Part shown: one piece after another, positions 28,510 to 37,915 of the stretch
Layout of the letters: every line of letters starts with the position of its first letter
How positions within the stretch are numbered: position 1 is the first letter of the stretch
Origin: Bradyrhizobium sp. CB82
GTDB lineage: Bacteria; Pseudomonadota; Alphaproteobacteria; Rhizobiales; Xanthobacteraceae
Assembly (NCBI RefSeq): GCF_029714405.1
Contig: NZ_CP121650.1
Location: forward strand, 7,569,001-7,633,000
Length of the DNA stretch: 64,000 nt
Direction: 5' to 3'
Notes under the pieces: model-generated
The model's database searches: none
What the model was told of the DNA's origin: nothing
Seen by the model: the letters and a program-made list of their open reading frames with translations, nothing else
Program-made: the position numbers and the translations under genes

Positions 28510-29099
28510 AGCTCTGGCCCGTTTCGCTCGATGATTGTACCAGGCGGCCACTCGCTCATGGACCTCGCTATCGGAAACACTACGAGAAGTGCATCGTCGA
28601 CGCGAGTTGGCGGCAGGTTGGCATAGATATCCGCAAGAGTGGACCGCACGCGAATGCCCGGAATAATCGTCGCCAAACCTGGGCGGCCGAGTAGCCGGTG
28701 GATATGCTCTTTGAGTTCATGTCGAACCGTACCGAACCCGAACGGAACGCCAAGCTCCTGCAGCACTGGATACATCACGCGCATAGAGTGCGAGATTCCG
28801 AGTCCTTCGAGGTCCGGCCGTACCGCGTATAATCCGAGTTCAGCGACTAACAGATCTACTTCGCCGACCTTGATGAACCGGCGCAGCGCGCCGATATGAG
28901 CCGCCACACCGCGATCATCGTAGCCGATTACACGGAGCTCGGGTCTCGCGCCGGCCCAGCTTCGATCGCCTTCAAAGGGTTTTGCGTTGAATACCCCGGT
29001 TGGCCCGTAGGCATTGCGAAAGAACTCGGAGATCTCGACGTGGTCGGCGAGCTGTAAGTCGTTTTCCCAGCACGTCCTCCACTGGAGTTGAGGGCGCAT
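28506..29099 (-). CDS. nodA: NodA, Nod-factor N-acyltransferase
   Basis: 197 residues from the ATG at 29099, chosen because AGGAG sits 8 bases upstream and the protein then starts [17 protein letters not shown] as in other NodA. It has the strongly conserved [42 protein letters not shown] and [18 protein letters not shown] blocks. It transfers a fatty acyl chain to the de-N-acetylated chitooligosaccharide. It leads the common nod genes downstream of the nod box at 30022. Confidence 0.96.
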   Translation of the reverse strand: MRPQLQWRTCWENDLQLADHVEISEFFRNAYGPTGVFNAKPFEGDRSWAGARPELRVIGYDDRGVAAHIGALRRFIKVGEVDLLVAELGLYAVRPDLEGLGISHSMRVMYPVLQELGVPFGFGTVRHELKEHIHRLLGRPGLATIIPGIRVRSTLADIYANLPPTRVDDALLVVFPIARSMSEWPPGTIIERNGPEL

Positions 29100-29140
29100 G
29101 AAAGGATCTCCTGCTTCTTGCAGCGTTCCTGAAGCACGCA

Positions 29141-29968
29141 TCAGGCGAGCGACGAGCAGTGCGATGGCGCTCGTTCCATGGTGTCGTCAGAGGCTGTGAA
29201 TGATGTTGACTTGCCGACGGCGTTTGAGGCGCGACGTGCGAGGATCAAGTCTTTTTGGATATTTACGATCTTGAACGTGCCGCAGCTAACTGTGGCCGTC
29301 CTCTCCTTCAGGCGAGTAACGGCCGGCTCTGCTACAGCTATTGCTTCATGTATTATTCCGCACTTCCGTTTTTCTTTATTACGCCTGAACGCCAATTCTT
29401 CGTGACGTCTCTGCGCAACACGGAAGCTATCGAAGGAGCGCGCATTTACCCACTCATATCCGAGTAGGCACCTGCCATTGAATCGTATGTAGGGAGTATA
29501 CGATGGTTTAAACCGCGCTCCTGGCGGCGTTATTAAACGGCGTGCGGTTGCTATTAAACACGACGGTGATGTAGAGCTTTTCTCAGGAGGGAGCATTTTA
29601 CGAAGGTGCCGCAACTCTGCTGTACCCGACGTTATGCTCCCCGGCTTGCGCAGCGGGAATGCTGACTGCATGCAGGGAAAGCGGGACGGGACGATGTTGG
29701 TCGTGCCATGATTTGCTTCGTGCAAACTCTGGCACCGACCTTGATGCACGCGACGAACCTCGTGCCGTTCAATGATCTTAAGACGAGCGTGAGGGCTCAC
29801 TGCGTGTGCGATCGAAGACCGTTCGCACGACTGGTTAATGCTGGAATCTGTACAATGTTCTCGAATGTTACGATCGAATGACGACCGTCGAGCTAGGCTG
29901 CGCGCAACCGCGGAGGGAGCTTCGTCGCCATCTTTTGCGATCTGCCGCGTCACGCACCGCTGCTCCAA
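29141..29968 (-). CDS. Possible NodK/NodY-position protein between nod box and nodA
   Basis: In Bradyrhizobium the gap between the nod box and nodA is usually filled by nodY or nodK. Here the only long minus-strand frame there runs from 29968 to 29141, ending 42 bases before the nodA ATG. The C-terminal 150 residues (from an internal ATG at about 29595) look more protein-like than the Arg/Ser-rich N-terminal part, so the true gene may be the shorter one. I do not recognise the sequence itself; the suggestion rests on position. No membrane segment or signal peptide is evident. Confidence 0.35.
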   Translation of the reverse strand: MEQRCVTRQIAKDGDEAPSAVARSLARRSSFDRNIREHCTDSSINQSCERSSIAHAVSPHARLKIIERHEVRRVHQGRCQSLHEANHGTTNIVPSRFPCMQSAFPLRKPGSITSGTAELRHLRKMLPPEKSSTSPSCLIATARRLITPPGARFKPSYTPYIRFNGRCLLGYEWVNARSFDSFRVAQRRHEELAFRRNKEKRKCGIIHEAIAVAEPAVTRLKERTATVSCGTFKIVNIQKDLILARRASNAVGKSTSFTASDDTMERAPSHCSSLA

Positions 29969-30021
29969 AACCTACGAAGTTCTTAAAGTCTGTCAGCTTT
30001 CCTAGCTGGCGCTGCGCGAAC

Positions 30022-30066
30022 TGGTAAAATCGATTGTTTGGATGAGAAACATCTACATTGCGGATA
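30022..30066 (-). promoter_or_regulatory. nod box of the nodA operon
   Basis: Read on the minus strand it contains ATCC at its start, GATG, then ATCCAAACAATCGATTTTAC and CA at the end, matching the 47-bp nod box consensus (ATCCA-N7-GATG-N6-ATC-N-AAACAATCGATTTTACC) with a single change in the first block. It lies 8 bases upstream of nodD and about 920 bases upstream of nodA. NodD bound here with a flavonoid would activate the operon. Confidence 0.93.
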
Positions 30067-30073
30067 GGTAACA

Positions 30074-31129
30074 ATGCGTTTCCGAGGCCTTGATCTAAAT
30101 CTCCTCGTCGCGCTCGATGCTCTCATGACCGAGCGCAATCTCACGGCGGCGGCACGCAGCATCAATTTGAGTCAACCGGCCATGAGCGCGGCAGTCGGCC
30201 GACTGCGCACTTACTTCCGAGACGAGCTCTTTACGATGAGGGGGCGAGAACTTATCCCGACCCCGCGTGCGGAAGCCCTCGCCGCTCCAACTCGGGAGGC
30301 TCTGCTCCACATCCAGGTCTCGATTACGTCGCGGGATACGTTCAAGCCGAGTGAATCCGACCGCCGTTTTAGAATCTGCCTGTCGGACTTTGCTACGATC
30401 GTGTTGTTCCGAAACGTCGTCGAGCGCGTCGCACGAGAAGCTCCCGGAATACGGTTCGAGTTGATGCCTCTCGCGGACCCGTTCGATCACCCGCTCGAAC
30501 GCGCAGAAATCGACTTTCTTATCGTGCCTGAGGTATACATGTCGCATACGCACCCCAGGGCGGCCCTCTTTGACGAGACAATTGTGTGCGTCGGTTGCCG
30601 TTCGAACAAGCAGCTGTCTCGGCAGCTTACATTCGGACGGTACATGTCGATGGGGCACGTTGCGGTCAAATTTGGACGTTCGCGAGTGCCCTCCATCGAC
30701 GATTGGTACATGAGAGAGCACGGCCTCAGGCGACGGGTTGAGCTCGTCGTGCCGAGCTTTAGCATGATCCCGCACATGCTAGTGGGTACCAACCGAATAG
30801 CCACGATGCCCTTGACGCTTGTGAAGTACTTCGCAAAGACAATGCCACTGCGGATCAACAAACTTCCGCTACCACTTCCCGGTTTTACCGAGGCGGTTCA
30901 GTGGCCTTCGGTCCACAATACCGATCCGGCGAGCATATGGATGCGCGAGGTTTTGTTACAGGAGGCAGCTCGCCTAGCTCCTGGGCGTGCTAGTTCCAAA
31001 ACTCCTTTAAGCCATCCATCGAACGACCTTTCACCAGCTAACGACTCGGCTGCAAACGCTCAAAAAATGACAACTGCGGCTCGTAATACGCTTCGTGCTC
31101 CAAGAACTGATGTCGACGACAATGGCTAG
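30074..31129 (+). CDS. nodD: NodD, LysR-type activator of nod genes
   Basis: 351 residues. The first 65 residues are the NodD helix-turn-helix ([24 protein letters not shown] onward), and the inducer-binding domain has NodD-specific blocks such as [23 protein letters not shown] and [15 protein letters not shown]. It is divergent from the nod operon with the nod box between, the classical nodD arrangement. Compared with the usual 310-315 residues it carries an extra tail of about 40 (residues 305-351) rich in Ser, Asn, Ala and Pro. Whether it corresponds to NodD1 or NodD2 is not settled; position favours NodD1. Confidence 0.93.
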   Translation: MRFRGLDLNLLVALDALMTERNLTAAARSINLSQPAMSAAVGRLRTYFRDELFTMRGRELIPTPRAEALAAPTREALLHIQVSITSRDTFKPSESDRRFRICLSDFATIVLFRNVVERVAREAPGIRFELMPLADPFDHPLERAEIDFLIVPEVYMSHTHPRAALFDETIVCVGCRSNKQLSRQLTFGRYMSMGHVAVKFGRSRVPSIDDWYMREHGLRRRVELVVPSFSMIPHMLVGTNRIATMPLTLVKYFAKTMPLRINKLPLPLPGFTEAVQWPSVHNTDPASIWMREVLLQEAARLAPGRASSKTPLSHPSNDLSPANDSAANAQKMTTAARNTLRAPRTDVDDNG

Positions 31130-31394
31130 TCAATAGCGCTTGCAGTGCCGGCGATTGTTCACGATCAGGACGTTTCCACGCAGCTCTCGCCGGACTTGAT
31201 GACGTCCGCTTAGTCCGTCACTCCTCCGATTAATGCACTCGGCTGCCAACTGATCACGTTGCATCTCGTGGCCAGCGCTCGTTTCCCTCCAATCGACTCG
31301 ATTTGCCACAAAAAGGCCATTTGGCGAACGATTCGTCAGATCAGCTGCGGGCGCGTCGACGTGACGGCTATTGATCAGGTCACCAATATCGAGG

Positions 31395-32504
31395 CTACTC
31401 GACCATCTCGACCGCGTGGTCGCGCCAGCGATTGACTACGAAGCCGGGAGAGGCATTGTCACCTTTGGCATCAAATCGAACTTGGCCGACCACGGTCTCG
31501 ATCTCTTGCGACCGAAGTTCTTTCGCCACGCGCAGAGCGTTGAACGAGCCCGCGCGCTTAACCGCGTCTGCCCATGCTTGTACGGCAGCATAAGTGTAAA
31601 GCGTGTAACCCTCCGGAGACTTGTTGGATGCTTTTAATCGAGCGACGACGTCGGCCGCCTCAGGCTTTTTGGTGGCGTCGGGCATGAAGGTGAAGAGAGT
31701 GCCGTTTGCGGCACCGCTCGCTATCGCCCAAAACTCGCCGGTCATCAAGGGATCGTTAGCCATGACCGTGAAGCCGGCTTGTGCGTCCGCTGATTGCCGT
31801 ACGATCAAGCCGATCTCCGTGTAGTAGCCACCGATATAGGCGATCTGAATTGCTTCTCTCTTCAATCTCGCCACTAGCGCCGTGTAATCTTTCTCGCCAG
31901 CCATATAGCTTTGCCGCATCAGAGGCTGCTTACCCGCATCATTGAGACGAGATGCAACAATGTCTGCAATGCCCTTCCCAGCCGTGCTTTTGTCATCAAG
32001 GACGGCAATCTTACTCTTCGAATAGTGCCGCAAGATATAATCGGCGGCGACTAAGACCTGCTGATCATCACGGCCGCAGATCCGAAAAACCGTCTTGAGG
32101 CCCCGCTCGGTCAGTTGAGGATTAGTTGATCCAGGCGAGATCTGGATAATTGCTGCTTCATCGTAAACATCGGAGGCGGGAATTGATGAAGAGGAGCAAA
32201 AGTGGCCAACGACCAACCTGACCTGATCCGACACCAATCGATTTGCGACCGCCACGGCTTGCTTCGGATCGCAGGCATCGTCGGCAACGATCAATCTGAT
32301 CTTTGTATTGAGAAACACTCCGGAAGAATTCAAATCATCTACGGCCGCACTAGCGCCATACCGCATCTGGGCGCCAACAGAAGCGTTGCTGCCTGTCATG
32401 GGACCCGCTACTGCAATATAGATGTCGTCAGCGGACGCGACCGAGACCAATACAGATGCAAGGACCACCGCGCCGGCAACCGAACTTTTGCTAAAGAAGG
32501 CCAT
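31395..32504 (-). CDS. LivK-like periplasmic amino-acid-binding protein
   Basis: 369 residues, with a signal peptide (residues 1-25: MAFFSKSSVAGAVVLASVLVSVASA). The rest fits the type I branched-chain amino acid binding proteins: VAGPMTGSNASVGAQM, SSSSIPASDVYDEA, FRICGRDDQQ and TYAAVQAWADA. It binds a small ligand, likely an amino acid or amide, in the periplasm. No permease or ATPase gene is adjacent, so it either serves a transporter encoded elsewhere or acts as an orphan sensor protein. It lies 142 bases downstream of nolA on the same strand. Confidence 0.85.
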   Translation of the reverse strand: MAFFSKSSVAGAVVLASVLVSVASADDIYIAVAGPMTGSNASVGAQMRYGASAAVDDLNSSGVFLNTKIRLIVADDACDPKQAVAVANRLVSDQVRLVVGHFCSSSSIPASDVYDEAAIIQISPGSTNPQLTERGLKTVFRICGRDDQQVLVAADYILRHYSKSKIAVLDDKSTAGKGIADIVASRLNDAGKQPLMRQSYMAGEKDYTALVARLKREAIQIAYIGGYYTEIGLIVRQSADAQAGFTVMANDPLMTGEFWAIASGAANGTLFTFMPDATKKPEAADVVARLKASNKSPEGYTLYTYAAVQAWADAVKRAGSFNALRVAKELRSQEIETVVGQVRFDAKGDNASPGFVVNRWRDHAVEMVE

Positions 32505-32646
32505 TTGACGTCCCTAACTGTAGTTTGCTCTTGCGATAAGGCTTGCTGTGGTTTTCGAACACCTCGGCCGCGGATGTTAGCGGACGCACAGAACGTCGCC
32601 TTGTCCGAGCGATCGTCCGCGCAATCCAATGGTTCCTCCTACCCGC

Positions 32647-33105
32647 CTATCGATCTGCATCATCCGGAGCGCGTGCACGCCGGCGAGTATGCCCGCACCC
32701 ATCCTGCGACATCGCATCGAGGCGAGCAGGTAGTTCGTCCACACTCACGTTCGATTCGGTATTCTTTGTGATGTTGCGCAAACGATCGCGCAACTTGGTT
32801 GCGCGCGCGACCTGAAGCTCCGCTCGCTCCAATTGCTCGCTCAACAAGTTAGGAAGCGAGGATCTGCCCTCCATCGCTTTCCGGATCTCTTGCAGAGTGA
32901 AGCCAAGCTCGCGAAGCGCCAGGATGTGATAAACCCTTCTAACGCTTTCACAGTCGTAAATCCTGTGACCACCACCCGTGCGCTGCGATGCTGCGAGCAA
33001 TCCCGTTTGCTCATAATGACGCAGCGCGCGCACCGTCACGCCGGTCGCCTCTGCAAGTTCACCGATGCGTCGCCAGCGACGCCTGAGTACTGTAGGTCTG
33101 GTCAT
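32647..33105 (-). CDS. nolA: NolA-type MerR regulator, C-terminally truncated
   Basis: 152 residues from the ATG at 33105. The winged helix (RIGELAEATGVTVRALRHYEQTGLLAA, then GGHRIYD and LRELGFTLQEIRKAME) closely follows B. japonicum NolA, as does VQVARA/VDELPA further on. Known NolA is about 236 residues; here similarity ends near residue 135 and the frame stops after a short Arg-rich tail, so the effector part is lost. A MerR-type promoter (site C) overlaps its leader, which indicates autoregulation. In B. japonicum NolA affects nodD2 and density-dependent nod repression. Confidence 0.85.
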   Translation of the reverse strand: MTRPTVLRRRWRRIGELAEATGVTVRALRHYEQTGLLAASQRTGGGHRIYDCESVRRVYHILALRELGFTLQEIRKAMEGRSSLPNLLSEQLERAELQVARATKLRDRLRNITKNTESNVSVDELPARLDAMSQDGCGHTRRRARAPDDADR

Positions 33106-33119
33106 GTTTCTCTTTCTCA

Positions 33120-33150
33120 AACCTACAACCTAACGTCACGTGAGGTTCAA
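33120..33150 (-). promoter_or_regulatory. MerR/NolA-type promoter, site C (nolA)
   Basis: Minus strand: TTGAAC (33150-33145), 19-bp spacer with the best dyad of the family (ACCTcACGTgACGTtAGGT), and TAGGTT (33125-33120). The long spacer with a central dyad is the hallmark of MerR-regulated promoters. The transcript would start about 8 bases from the nolA ATG, nearly leaderless. Confidence 0.7.
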
Positions 33151-33305
33151 GCGGTTTCAACGGCCAGGAGATTTTGTTGCCAACTTTCCGTCGACAACAT
33201 CGAACCTCGAATTCTGGGGAGCGCCTTAGCGGGCTGAGTGACATGCAAGATACAAGCACCACTCTCCTGCCATGGCGTCGGACGACGTCGGTATATCCAA
33301 GCGCT

Positions 33306-33524
33306 CTAGGCGACTGACGCAATGGCCACCATTAGCCTTCTTAGGAGAACCAATTCGGTCTCACCAGCGGTGGTACGTCCAAGTACAAGCTTGGCAATCT
33401 CTGTTCGATTGAGGGGAGTTCTCATACTTGCAGGTAGCGCCGCCACCGTCTCATCGTAGATCTTCCCCAACACTGAAAGGTCTTCTGGATCGAAGACGCC
33501 ACTTCGTACCTGCAAAACTTGCAC
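33306..33524 (-). CDS. Small conserved island protein, paralogue of 15-281
   Basis: 72 residues from a GTG at 33524 preceded by AGGAGAG. Like the ORF at 15-281 it has LSVLGKIYDETVAALPASMR, then TP-x-NRTEIAKLVLG and a hydrophobic C-terminal helix. It is located 150 bases upstream of the nolA promoter on the same strand. Function unknown; no signal peptide or metal motif. Confidence 0.6.
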   Translation of the reverse strand: MQVLQVRSGVFDPEDLSVLGKIYDETVAALPASMRTPLNRTEIAKLVLGRTTAGETELVLLRRLMVAIASVA

Positions 33525-34379
33525 CGTCTCTCCTGTCGAAACATCGCGCCGGCGGCGGGGCTCCTTGCAAGGACGTTTGGCAAAAAAAAGACCGACCTGC
33601 GGCGCGCCAGTCTCATGAGCATGTCGACTCGTCGCTCTATGCAGCACTTCGGCGCATTCGCGCGATGGATGCGGGCAACCGGTCGACTGTGGATTTTGAC
33701 CGCGCAACCAACATCGCGAGGGTTGGAACGCCGGGGCCGAGCCCATTTCTACTCCGCTCACACCGAATCGCCCAGCTCGTGATGAACCAGCCGGAAGATG
33801 AGCAATTTTCGAGCACCGACGCGCTAAGGCATGCAAGGCATTATCGCTGCCTAAAACACAAGGCTGCATACAACGCGAACGGGCACTCCGCTTGATCCTC
33901 TTCGCCAAGCCGAAATCGTACCGCCGTTTTCGGCACGGCCTCAAAGTGTGGCGCAAGGTCCGATCGTTGCTTGTCTTTAGAAAGAGACGATCCGCAAGAG
34001 CTCAGCCAGTAAGCCCCATCCGGATTACTCGTTGCATTCAAACTGAATGCTGCTACTAGCGGAAAACCACACCGACGGTCGTCCTGGATCGGCACCAACA
34101 TCGTAGCAGCTGCGGCACTTCAGCATCATGCAGGACGGTGCGCGGCTCACAGCGAGGCCGAAAACCGGAAGAGCATGATCAGTATGTAAGACCACCGGTT
34201 CAGAAGAGAACCGCCCCAAACGAGCGAAAACAAGAATGGATTTCTCGGCCAGGAGAGTTGCACTGTCCTGGCGGGGCCGATGCAAAGATTGCGTTTGGGG
34301 GCGCGAGGTCACCTCGAGAACCGCCGATGGCGCAACGAATGAATTGATCGACTAGCGTCTATTCGACTTTGGAATTCAC
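33525..34379. other. Gene-poor stretch
   Basis: About 855 bases without a supported gene; several overlapping frames of 60-155 codons lack domains. The 3' end holds the region upstream of the LysR gene, with no recognised operator. Confidence 0.4.
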
Positions 34380-35279
34380 ATGGACGTTCGGAAATTGCGC
34401 GCTTTCGTGGAGGTCGTACGGCAAGGCGGGTTCTCTAAGGCTGGCAAAGTCGTGTTCGCGACGCAGTCTACGGTGAGCAAGGCGGTCAGGCAGCTGGAGG
34501 ACGAGATTGGTGTGCCATTACTTGACCGGATCGGCCATCGCAGCAAACTTACCGCTGCCGGCGAGATTGTTTATCGTCGTGCGATCAGGATTCTGACAGA
34601 ACGAGATGATCTAATTTCCGAACTGAACGAGCTGCGCGGCCTGAAATGCGGCATTCTCAAACTCGGTTTGCCACCGATTGGCAGCGGCACGCTGTTCGCG
34701 AAGCTATTTGCGATCTATCGTAAAAGTTATCCGGGCGTCGACATCCGGCTCGTGGAGTACGGATGCGAGCGCCTGGAGGAGATTTTGCTGTCGGGCGAGA
34801 TCGAACTTGCCGCCTCGCTTCTGCCCGTATCGGAAGGCTTTGAATGGCAGGACGTCAAGCGCGAGCCCCTCACGGTTCTGCTACCGGTTGACCACAAGCT
34901 TTCACGGTGTCGATCCCTTGATATTCCGACATTGCGGGAGCTTCCGCTCATTCTCTTCGAAACCGGATTTGCATTGAACCGCGTGATTATAGAGGGTTTC
35001 CGACGGCACGGTTTTGAGCCGCGCGTCGCGGCGCGTAGTAGCCAGGTTGATTTTATCATCGAGCTTGCGGCTGCGGGCATGGGGGTCGCTTTTCTGCCAC
35101 GGATGATTGCCGAGCAACGCACACATCTTTCGATCGTCCGGGTGCCGCTCGACGAAGCCGATACGGACTGGCGCATTGCGATGATCTGGCGGCGCGGCGC
35201 CTATCTGTCGCATGCCGCGAGGGCCTGGCTCGATCTGGTAGCTCGCACGCGCGTCGACAATCATTCCGGCAACGACTGA
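34380..35279 (+). CDS. LysR-family transcriptional regulator
   Basis: 299 residues of standard LysR layout: an N-terminal winged helix (MDVRKLRAFVEVVRQGGFSK..., STVSKAVRQLEDEIG) and a periplasmic-binding-like effector domain. It belongs to the CynR/GltC-like branch by general look, not to NodD. Its target is not clear; the PLP lyase gene converges on it, while the aminotransferase/monooxygenase genes lie 2.6 kb downstream. No divergent partner gene is adjacent. Confidence 0.88.
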   Translation: MDVRKLRAFVEVVRQGGFSKAGKVVFATQSTVSKAVRQLEDEIGVPLLDRIGHRSKLTAAGEIVYRRAIRILTERDDLISELNELRGLKCGILKLGLPPIGSGTLFAKLFAIYRKSYPGVDIRLVEYGCERLEEILLSGEIELAASLLPVSEGFEWQDVKREPLTVLLPVDHKLSRCRSLDIPTLRELPLILFETGFALNRVIIEGFRRHGFEPRVAARSSQVDFIIELAAAGMGVAFLPRMIAEQRTHLSIVRVPLDEADTDWRIAMIWRRGAYLSHAARAWLDLVARTRVDNHSGND

Positions 35280-35694
35280 ATTGCAGTCGAACAATTCATG
35301 GCCGTCAAACCCGCTGCCACGCAGATGCGTTTGGGAGGCATTCGCACTTTGTGACGCCAACTTCTCGCGCGAGACACATTGTCGCAGCTCTGCCAACGCC
35401 CTTGCTGAGTGTTGGGATAAGCGCGGCGTTGGAACGAGAGTGATCTCCGAACGGCCTCTCCGATGCGACCAACCGAAGCACCGAATGGTTTGATGTCCGG
35501 CACGAGAAACAGCTGGGTTCGCGGCTGGGCCGAGGCATATCTCACGGGTGAGATTGCCGTTGGTGCGTCAGGTTCCGACCTGGCAATCTACCTCCCAGTT
35601 GCATAACACGAATTGCACGAGACGCCGCTGACCGAGCGCCAGCGCGGCAGCCTCGAGGTGCGGCGACAATCCGGCCCAGGAACAAACATCAAGT

Positions 35695-36939
35695 CTAACT
35701 GACTATTTGACATTCACTGACGAGCTCGCTCCCTTCTCGGGGCACGATGCCATTAACTGCAGCTTCGCGGGCGGCGTTCAGTGCGTTATGCATGTCCGCG
35801 ATTAGCTCGCTGGGACTTTCCATGCCCGCGTGTATGCGAATCAGCGGTCCAGGGAACGCAAGCGAGGCTTCGGTTCGTTTCGGTCGCTCGACAAGCAACG
35901 CGAGACTTTCGTACCCACCCCAGGACAAACCAATCCCAAAGATACGCAGGCGACGGAAGAGAACCGAAAGTTGCGGCCGTGACATCGGCTTTAGAACAAC
36001 CCCAAAGAGTCCACTGGCACCCAGAAAGTCTCTCTTCCAAATGACATGGCCAGGATCGTTGGGAAGCGCCGGGTGCAACACCGTGTCGACAGCTGGATGG
36101 GTTTGCAGGCTTTGCGCCAGAACAACGCCGTTTTCCCAATGCCGCTTCATGCGCAAAGCTAGAGTACGAAGTCCCCGGAGGGCCAGATAGATATCATCTG
36201 GTCCGCCAATTTCGCCGAAATGATGCGCAGTTGATTTCAGTGCGGACCATGCCGCTTCATTCGCGGTAGCAACGCCAAGCAACGCATCGGAATGGCCAAC
36301 AATATACTTCGTCGCAGCTTGAATCGAAATGTCGACACCGTGCTCGAACGGTCTGAAATACAGAGGTGTCGCCCACGTATTGTCCATAATCACAAGTGCG
36401 TCCGACCGATGTGCAATCGCCGCGAGTGCCGGCACATCTTGAACCTCGAACGTCATGGACGATGGCGATTCCAAATAGATGGCGCGCGTATTCGCGCTTA
36501 TTTTCGCTGCCAATTCTGACGGCTTGGTTGGACAGAAATATCGCGCCTCAATGTGAAGCCTCGAGAGTACGTTGTCCGCGAAGGCTCTCACAGGCGCGTA
36601 GACGCCGTCGCTGATCAGAACAGCGTCGCCCGCTTTCAGACAGGCTAGCAGCGAGTGAGTACAAGCAGATTGCCCTGATGGGAAGAGAATCGAACGAAAG
36701 CCGCCCTCTAACTTGCAGACGGCGGCCTCAAGCGCGCGCGACAGGGGCGAGCCAAAACGACCGTAGCTAGGATTGTCTTTGTTGCGGTCGTCCCATTCCT
36801 CCAAGGTTTCCGAAATAATGGTTGAGCCGCGGTAGATCGGTACATTCACCATCCCCGCGTGTTCCGCCGGCGCGCGGCCGAGGTGACAAAGCAGGGTTTC
36901 AGAGTCTCGTAGGTTCTTGTCGTCGTTCAGATCCTTCAT
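35695..36939 (-). CDS. Cystathionine beta-lyase-like PLP enzyme
   Basis: 414 residues from the ATG at 36939 (GGAAGAG upstream); an in-frame ATG at 36960 is also possible. A Cys/Met-metabolism PLP enzyme: YGRFGSPLSRALEAAVCKLEGG, SGQSA, MDNTWATPLYFRP and QAATKYIVGHSDALLG containing the PLP lysine. It resembles MetC (beta-elimination of cystathionine) more than MetB. The housekeeping copy should exist elsewhere, so this one may serve a symbiosis-specific sulfur or amino-acid derivative; that is inference. Confidence 0.85.
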   Translation of the reverse strand: MKDLNDDKNLRDSETLLCHLGRAPAEHAGMVNVPIYRGSTIISETLEEWDDRNKDNPSYGRFGSPLSRALEAAVCKLEGGFRSILFPSGQSACTHSLLACLKAGDAVLISDGVYAPVRAFADNVLSRLHIEARYFCPTKPSELAAKISANTRAIYLESPSSMTFEVQDVPALAAIAHRSDALVIMDNTWATPLYFRPFEHGVDISIQAATKYIVGHSDALLGVATANEAAWSALKSTAHHFGEIGGPDDIYLALRGLRTLALRMKRHWENGVVLAQSLQTHPAVDTVLHPALPNDPGHVIWKRDFLGASGLFGVVLKPMSRPQLSVLFRRLRIFGIGLSWGGYESLALLVERPKRTEASLAFPGPLIRIHAGMESPSELIADMHNALNAAREAAVNGIVPREGSELVSECQIVS

Positions 36940-36960
36940 GCCAATTTCTCTTCCATCCAA

Positions 36961-37281
36961 TCCCCTCCCGCTCGCGCCACGTCACCACGCTCGTTGATTC
37001 ACTCGCATGCTTCCGGTGCATTGCAGGTGCAACAACAGTGCCAATCTCACGCAATGCTAGTGCGACGTCACGCCGGTGATGCCTCTTGAGCGTTGGCTAG
37101 AACTTTTCAATCGTCGCGACGACTAGAACGATTCAATACGACTTCGACGTTTGCCCAATTCGCTGGCGGGATGCTCCGCCCACGGCTCGTTCACGAGATT
37201 ATGTATGGCGTGGCGCTTCAGCGCGCCCATTATCGGCTCTTTGTAGCAAGTGACACATTGTCCGATGTTCATCGAAATCGC
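36961..37281. other. Intergenic region between PLP lyase and site D
   Basis: No supported gene. It separates divergent units: the PLP lyase (minus) and the site D promoter with downstream plus-strand genes. Confidence 0.4.
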
Positions 37282-37312
37282 TTGAACCGAACGTAAGGTG
37301 AAGTTGTAAACT
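37282..37312 (+). promoter_or_regulatory. MerR/NolA-type promoter, site D
   Basis: Plus strand: TTGAAC (37282-37287), 19 bp, TAAACT (37307-37312), the most TATAAT-like -10 of the family. It points toward the aminotransferase (37916) and flavin monooxygenase genes. Confidence 0.55.
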
Positions 37313-37363
37313 ACCAAAAGTGGGGAGGCATCGGGGCCTTCGACTCTCGAACGAGGATTGTGA

Positions 37364-37759
37364 ATGTCTCAAACGCAAATGTTTGCGCCGCGACCGTCCA
37401 TCACGCCTCCCGACCACTTCCGAGAAGCCACCCAGAGGCATTTGTGTGTGCCCGCTGGAGGGCAGCGACGTCGCCCCTCCGCTCGACACATGACAACGCC
37501 CCCGACGAACGTTCTTGAGCGCCGTCGTGGCCGAACAGCAGACACCATTCTGTCTGAAGTCACGAGCGACAGCTTCGAGCGAAGTGTCGCTGAAGTGCTC
37601 AAGGCCGGTAAGGATTATTCGCTGGAGTTGAACAACGCTCAAGTTGCGCATTCTTCTCTGCTTGATCATGGCAGAGTGCACATCCGACGAGTGCCCTCTT
37701 GCAATTCAGGCCTCGCTGCGCAAGTATTAGTTTATCTTTACAGATCATGCAACTGTTAG
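37364..37759 (+). CDS. Possible ORF between site D and the aminotransferase
   Basis: An ATG 52 bases after site D opens a 131-codon frame beginning MSQTQMFAPRPS. The composition is rich in Arg, Pro and Ser with no recognised domain. It could be a leader gene, a decayed gene or simply untranslated leader of the downstream operon. Confidence 0.2.
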   Translation: MSQTQMFAPRPSITPPDHFREATQRHLCVPAGGQRRRPSARHMTTPPTNVLERRRGRTADTILSEVTSDSFERSVAEVLKAGKDYSLELNNAQVAHSSLLDHGRVHIRRVPSCNSGLAAQVLVYLYRSCNC

Positions 37760-37915
37760 GATTGTCATATAGAAATTGGTGAAGACCCGCGCCGACCGGC
37801 TGTCGAGATATGGCCGGCCTGCTGGTGCGGAAGCTGATGCGCAAAATACAGAATGTTTCACTCAGATGGGATTATCGCCATGCTCAGAACCCATGCCTTT
37901 CGACGGAGCGACCAC

